This document shows positions 63,767 to 64,000 of a stretch of 64,000 nt of DNA, piece by piece (position 1 is the stretch's first letter; each line of letters opens with the position of its first letter). The notes under the pieces are model-generated. The model was not told the DNA's origin, did no database searches, and saw only the letters and a list, made by a program, of their open reading frames with translations. The stretch spans positions 1,806,001 to 1,870,000 of the forward strand of contig NZ_JAUSZN010000001.1 in assembly GCF_030817595.1 (NCBI RefSeq), in the 5' to 3' direction. The position numbers and the translations under genes are program-made. The DNA is from Neobacillus niacini (lineage in GTDB: Bacteria > Bacillota > Bacilli > Bacillales > Cytobacillaceae).

Positions 63767-64000
63767 TTATTCACTTAATGCTTGCTCTAAGTCATCTATT
63801 AATGAATTAGCATTTTCAAGCCCCACTGCAAGGCGGATCGAACCTGGGCTAATATGTTCGTTTACCAATTTCCCTTCATTATTCCCAAGGTTAGGCGAGA
63901 GTATTAGACTTTCAAAAGATCCCCAAGAGACACCTATTTTAAAAATCTTCATCTTGTTTAGTACTGTTTTTACGTGATTAAAATCAGCTTGTTTTAGCTC
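63767..64000 (-). CDS. Cys/Met-metabolism PLP enzyme (C-terminal part)
   Basis: The last 77 residues of a gene that enters from the right edge. VSWGSFESLILSP and HISPGSIRLAVGLENANSLIDDLEQAL are the typical end of cystathionine gamma-synthase, cystathionine gamma-lyase or methionine gamma-lyase; the PLP lysine lies outside the window, so the exact reaction cannot be set. The small protein gene follows 17 bases downstream of its stop. Confidence 0.85.
   Translation of the reverse strand, partial: ELKQADFNHVKTVLNKMKIFKIGVSWGSFESLILSPNLGNNEGKLVNEHISPGSIRLAVGLENANSLIDDLEQALSE

Overview
The window is a chromosomal segment of a low-GC, endospore-forming type Bacillaceae bacterium (Bacillus, Neobacillus or Mesobacillus-like). 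The evidence is the dppABCDE-ykfABCD operon in the Bacillus subtilis order, a CodY-like box, a proline T-box leader, strong AGGAGG-type ribosome binding sites with frequent TTG/GTG starts, SbcCD, ClpP, LTA synthase, KipIA/PxpABC and dense rho-independent terminators. No prophage, transposase, CRISPR array, rRNA or tRNA was seen. Most genes lie on the minus strand. The species cannot be fixed from the sequence alone.

Layout. 1-3.1 kb: ABC ATPase (cut by the left edge), SGNH hydrolase, flavohemoglobin hmp with an Fnr-type site. 3.1-7.3 kb: two paralogous acetyltransferases, two different repeat arrays, and an archaeal-type prolyl-tRNA synthetase under a T-box. 7.3-14.5 kb: cupredoxin membrane protein, MarR/MMPL efflux pair, ClpP paralog with an ECF-like sigma factor. 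13.7-24.0 kb: a ten-gene muropeptide/dipeptide uptake and recycling operon (dppABCDE, ykfABCD, serine hydrolase) behind a sigma-A promoter overlapped by a CodY-like box. 24.2-31 kb: TerD-zinc ribbon-TerB protein, SelB, pantothenate kinase CoaW, a pair of broken membrane-protein genes, YwaF-like protein and an ABM-fold protein. 31-38.6 kb: SbcCD, cold-shock protein, SulP/ArsR pair, and a probable non-coding transcript. 38.6-44.9 kb: AIM24 protein, a histidine kinase-RsbR/STAS hybrid, DinB protein, PadR/HAAS/DUF4173 group, small proteins. 45-53.8 kb: asnA, LysM-deacetylase, aspA, YitT, pxpBAC, VTT protein. 53.8-64 kb: a 250-bp dispersed-type repeat element, pepF, LTA synthase, LysE exporter, second asnA, APC permease, DUF3231 protein, manganese catalase and the tail of a trans-sulfuration PLP enzyme.

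How the parts fit. Nitrogen and wall turnover dominate: peptides and muropeptides are imported and split (dpp/ykf), oxoproline is opened (pxpABC), aspartate is aminated (asnA twice) or deaminated (aspA). Several regulatory couplings can be read directly: Fnr-type site on hmp, CodY-like box on dpp, CCU-specifier T-box on proS, a shared palindrome for PadR, and an ArsR-family partner with SulP. The less ordinary items are the kinase-RsbR fusion, the sigma-ClpP pair, the isolated SelB, the unassigned RNA at about 38.35-38.5 kb and three kinds of repeat elements.
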